Assembly: GCA_020353355.1 (NCBI GenBank)
Contig: CP070694.1
Location: 4,497,646 to 4,530,905 of the forward strand
Source: Desulfobacterales bacterium
GTDB lineage: Bacteria > Desulfobacterota > Desulfobacteria > Desulfobacterales > JAHEIW01
Direction of reading: 5' to 3'
DNA: 33,260 bases
Under the pieces are notes generated by a model. The model was not told where the DNA came from. It made no database searches and was given only the letters and a program-made list of their open reading frames with translations. Below, one piece after another: positions 31,346 through 33,260 of the stretch (the stretch's first letter is position 1; each line of letters starts with the position of its first letter). The position numbers and the translations under genes are program-made.

Positions 31346-32972
31346 ATGCGCTTTCTTTTATGGGAATTTCTATGCGAATACGGGTACCGTTACCCGGTGA
31401 TGCGCGCAGCGTGAATTTGCCCCCCAGCATGGCCGCCCGCTCCCTCATGGACAACAGGCCCAGGGCCTGTTGATGGCCCCTAAACTCGCCGGCATCAAAT
31501 CCAATTCCGTCATCCTCAGCCAAGAAAATAATTTGGGGATAGCTTTTAATGATCGAGAGTTTAAAATGCCCGGCAGCCGCATGCTTCAACGTATTGGTGA
31601 GGGCCTCCTGGGAGATGCGATACAAAATGCTTTCGATTTCGGGATTTACGCGGTCTTCAAATCCTACCATCTTAAAATCAATTTTTAAATCACTGTGTTT
31701 CGAAATATCGGCCAAATAGACATCCAAGGCCGGCTCCAGTCCAAGGTCACTTAATATGGAGGGGTGCAAGCGATAAGAAATACGACGCATTTCGTGATAG
31801 GTGCGATTAATTTGTTTTTTTACATCAAGGATATGCTCTTTTATATGAATTAGTTCCGAAGACAATTCTTTTTCAATGGTCTCCATGGTAAAATTGATCC
31901 CGGTTAACGCCTGACCGGCTTCGTCGTGCAACTCTCGTGCAATGCGTTTGCGCTCCAATTCCTGGGACTGGAACAGCCTGGCCGTCAATCCCTTGAGTTC
32001 TTCCCGATGGCGCGCAATGGTCTGAAGCAGACTGGCATTTTCAATCGCACCGCCCAAAAAATTTCCAAGGGATCCCAACAAATGAAAATCCTGGCCGCTG
32101 GTTATGTCTTTATCGGGCGGGGCATCCAATGCTAAGAATCCGCAAGCCTTTTCTTTGGCGGTGATCAAAAAACAGGTCAGCTCTATGGACGCTTGACCGT
32201 CTGGGCTTAGCAACACGGCCTTGAACGGCGGGAATATAGGTTCGGGAATCAAAACGAGATCTTCTTCCAGCAATGATGTCATCAGGGCTTTATCGTGCAG
32301 CTGGATCTGACTCGATTTTCCGGTGCCGGCAGCCGGCAGCCCATGCTGACTTTTGAGGACAAAGATGTGTTTGTCGTGATCGATTAAAAAGATGGCACCG
32401 GCCTTGAGTTCCAGCACCTCTAACGCCTTTTTTAAAGCAATCTCGAGAACGGCATTCAAGTCATGGGTCTTGTTCATGGCAAAGGCCACCGAGTTTAGCA
32501 CCAATAATTCATGATGCCGTTGTCGAAAATTGCGAATGGCGTCCATGCGGGCGGTAATATCCTTGGCAATGCCCTGATAGCCGATGATGTTTCCGTCTTT
32601 TCCCCAAACCGCATTGCCGCTGAGCAGGCAATGGAGCAGGCTACCGTCTTTTTTTCTAAATTTGGCTTCGAAATCCTTTACAAATCCATCACGATCAATC
32701 TGCTTCTGAAACACCTTCCAGTGCATGGTATTGTGGTATACCTTTTCCGCGGAACCCACCGAAAACAAGTCTGCTTTGCTGTCGTATCCCAGAAGTTCCA
32801 CGGCGGCCTGGTTCACATCTTGAAACGAACCATCTTTAAACGTAATAAAGATCATGTCCTTTGAACCTTCAAAAAGACAGCGATACCGGCTCTCGGAATC
32901 TTTAAGATCCTCTTGAAGTTTGCAAACGTCGACCGGGCTTCCTGCAGGTTTTGGTTGTTTAATACGTGTCAC
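31338..32972 (-). CDS. soluble PAS-GAF histidine kinase (HisKA_3 type)
   Basis: 544 residues starting at GTG, seven bases after GGGAGG. No membrane helix or signal peptide, so it is cytoplasmic. Order: a short N-terminal coil, PAS domain (about 25-145, YRCLFEGSKDMIFITFKDGS to GIAKDITARMD), GAF domain (about 165-325), a coiled-coil, dimerisation/phospho-acceptor helix with ERKRIARELHDEAGQ, then HATPase (SQEALTNTLKHAA, DDGIGFD, GLLSMRERAAMLGG, GNGTRIRIEIP). It is NarX/DegS-like and should phosphorylate the coupled NarL-type regulator. The signal could be redox or a small ligand; no haem CXXCH or Cys cluster is seen. Confidence 0.93.
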   Translation of the reverse strand: MTRIKQPKPAGSPVDVCKLQEDLKDSESRYRCLFEGSKDMIFITFKDGSFQDVNQAAVELLGYDSKADLFSVGSAEKVYHNTMHWKVFQKQIDRDGFVKDFEAKFRKKDGSLLHCLLSGNAVWGKDGNIIGYQGIAKDITARMDAIRNFRQRHHELLVLNSVAFAMNKTHDLNAVLEIALKKALEVLELKAGAIFLIDHDKHIFVLKSQHGLPAAGTGKSSQIQLHDKALMTSLLEEDLVLIPEPIFPPFKAVLLSPDGQASIELTCFLITAKEKACGFLALDAPPDKDITSGQDFHLLGSLGNFLGGAIENASLLQTIARHREELKGLTARLFQSQELERKRIARELHDEAGQALTGINFTMETIEKELSSELIHIKEHILDVKKQINRTYHEMRRISYRLHPSILSDLGLEPALDVYLADISKHSDLKIDFKMVGFEDRVNPEIESILYRISQEALTNTLKHAAAGHFKLSIIKSYPQIIFLAEDDGIGFDAGEFRGHQQALGLLSMRERAAMLGGKFTLRASPGNGTRIRIEIPIKESAYD

Positions 32973-33140
32973 TCGTAAACCTCCCGATATACAAACGACC
33001 CCTGAAAGCGTTGATCTGCAATTCGATCAATATTCATGAAGGATGGCAACCCGGATTGCTGAGAAACAATATATGTTGACAGGCCGAATTAAGATGTAAG
33101 TTACTGTAAATATATATATTTTCAAAAAATGTCAAGCAAT

Positions 33141-33188
33141 AAAAAAAGCCCTTTGCCGCAGCAAACCACGGCAAAGGGCTTTTTTTTT
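33141..33188. terminator. strong bidirectional intrinsic terminator
   Basis: Stem AAAGCCCTTTGCCG (33145-33158) with CGGCAAAGGGCTTT (33169-33182), a 10-base loop, flanked by a T run on the plus strand and an A run on the other side. It lies upstream of the histidine kinase gene, so it most likely ends a leftward transcript entering from beyond the window. Right of it (33189-33260) I see no gene, only a small hairpin CAGCGG/CCGCTG near the edge. Confidence 0.85.
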
Positions 33189-33260
33189 AGACAAATTAGC
33201 AAATATTTTCACGCTTTGCGCTATGCCCTTTGCTTTAATGCCAGCGGATACTCCCGCTGT

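Overview
The window looks like a chromosomal segment of a strictly anaerobic, probably sulfate-reducing bacterium of the Desulfobacterota. This is inferred from gene content: the C-terminus of a DsrP-like NrfD-family membrane protein at the left edge, the corrinoid half of the Wood-Ljungdahl carbonyl branch (acsE, acsD, acsC), a RACo-type corrinoid activator, and many short palindromic intergenic elements. No rRNA, tRNA, CRISPR array, phage or transposase gene was seen.

Layout. 1-0.5 kb: end of a DsrP-like gene and a small, apparently frameshifted ORF. 0.5-6.7 kb, minus strand: a DUF3786 protein, then a catabolic-looking set (read from 6.7 kb leftwards: SDR dehydrogenase, enolase-superfamily dehydratase, SHMT-like aldolase, RraA-like protein, metal-dependent cyclase). 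The SHMT-like protein lacks several canonical active-site residues and is probably not a housekeeping GlyA. 6.9-10.0 kb, minus: an MlaC-like periplasmic lipid-binding protein and an MMPL/RND transporter. 10.6-11.1 kb, plus: a CobO-like cobalamin adenosyltransferase that seems to start at ATT; it converges on the next cluster at a bidirectional terminator.

11.2-22.0 kb, minus strand, is the centrepiece. In transcription order it holds acsE (methyl-H4folate:CFeSP methyltransferase), acsD and acsC (CFeSP subunits), a NuoE/NuoF/HoxU-like NADH diaphorase whose first gene overlaps the acsC stop codon, an MtaA/CmuA-family zinc methyltransferase, a free-standing corrinoid protein, and a RACo-like ferredoxin/ASKHA activator. 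Neither the CODH/ACS catalytic subunits nor a recognisable separate substrate methyltransferase is here. A reasonable model (inference) is a methyl-entry pathway: methyl groups reach a corrinoid protein, pass to H4folate and CFeSP, and the diaphorase plus RACo keep the corrinoids in the Co(I) state using NADH.

22.2-22.8 kb, minus: a TPR protein. 23.0-29.6 kb, plus: a branched-chain-amino-acid-type ABC importer (substrate-binding protein, two ATPases, two permeases) with a long-chain-type acyl-CoA ligase inside the operon, which suggests import and CoA activation of a carboxylic acid. By eye this segment is more GC-rich than the flanking DNA. It is followed by an SDR pseudogene, a periplasmic Cu/Zn superoxide dismutase, and a soluble PAS-GAF histidine kinase with a NarL-type regulator. 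A strong terminator lies near the right edge.

All functional calls rest on reading motifs and family resemblance from memory; no database search was possible.
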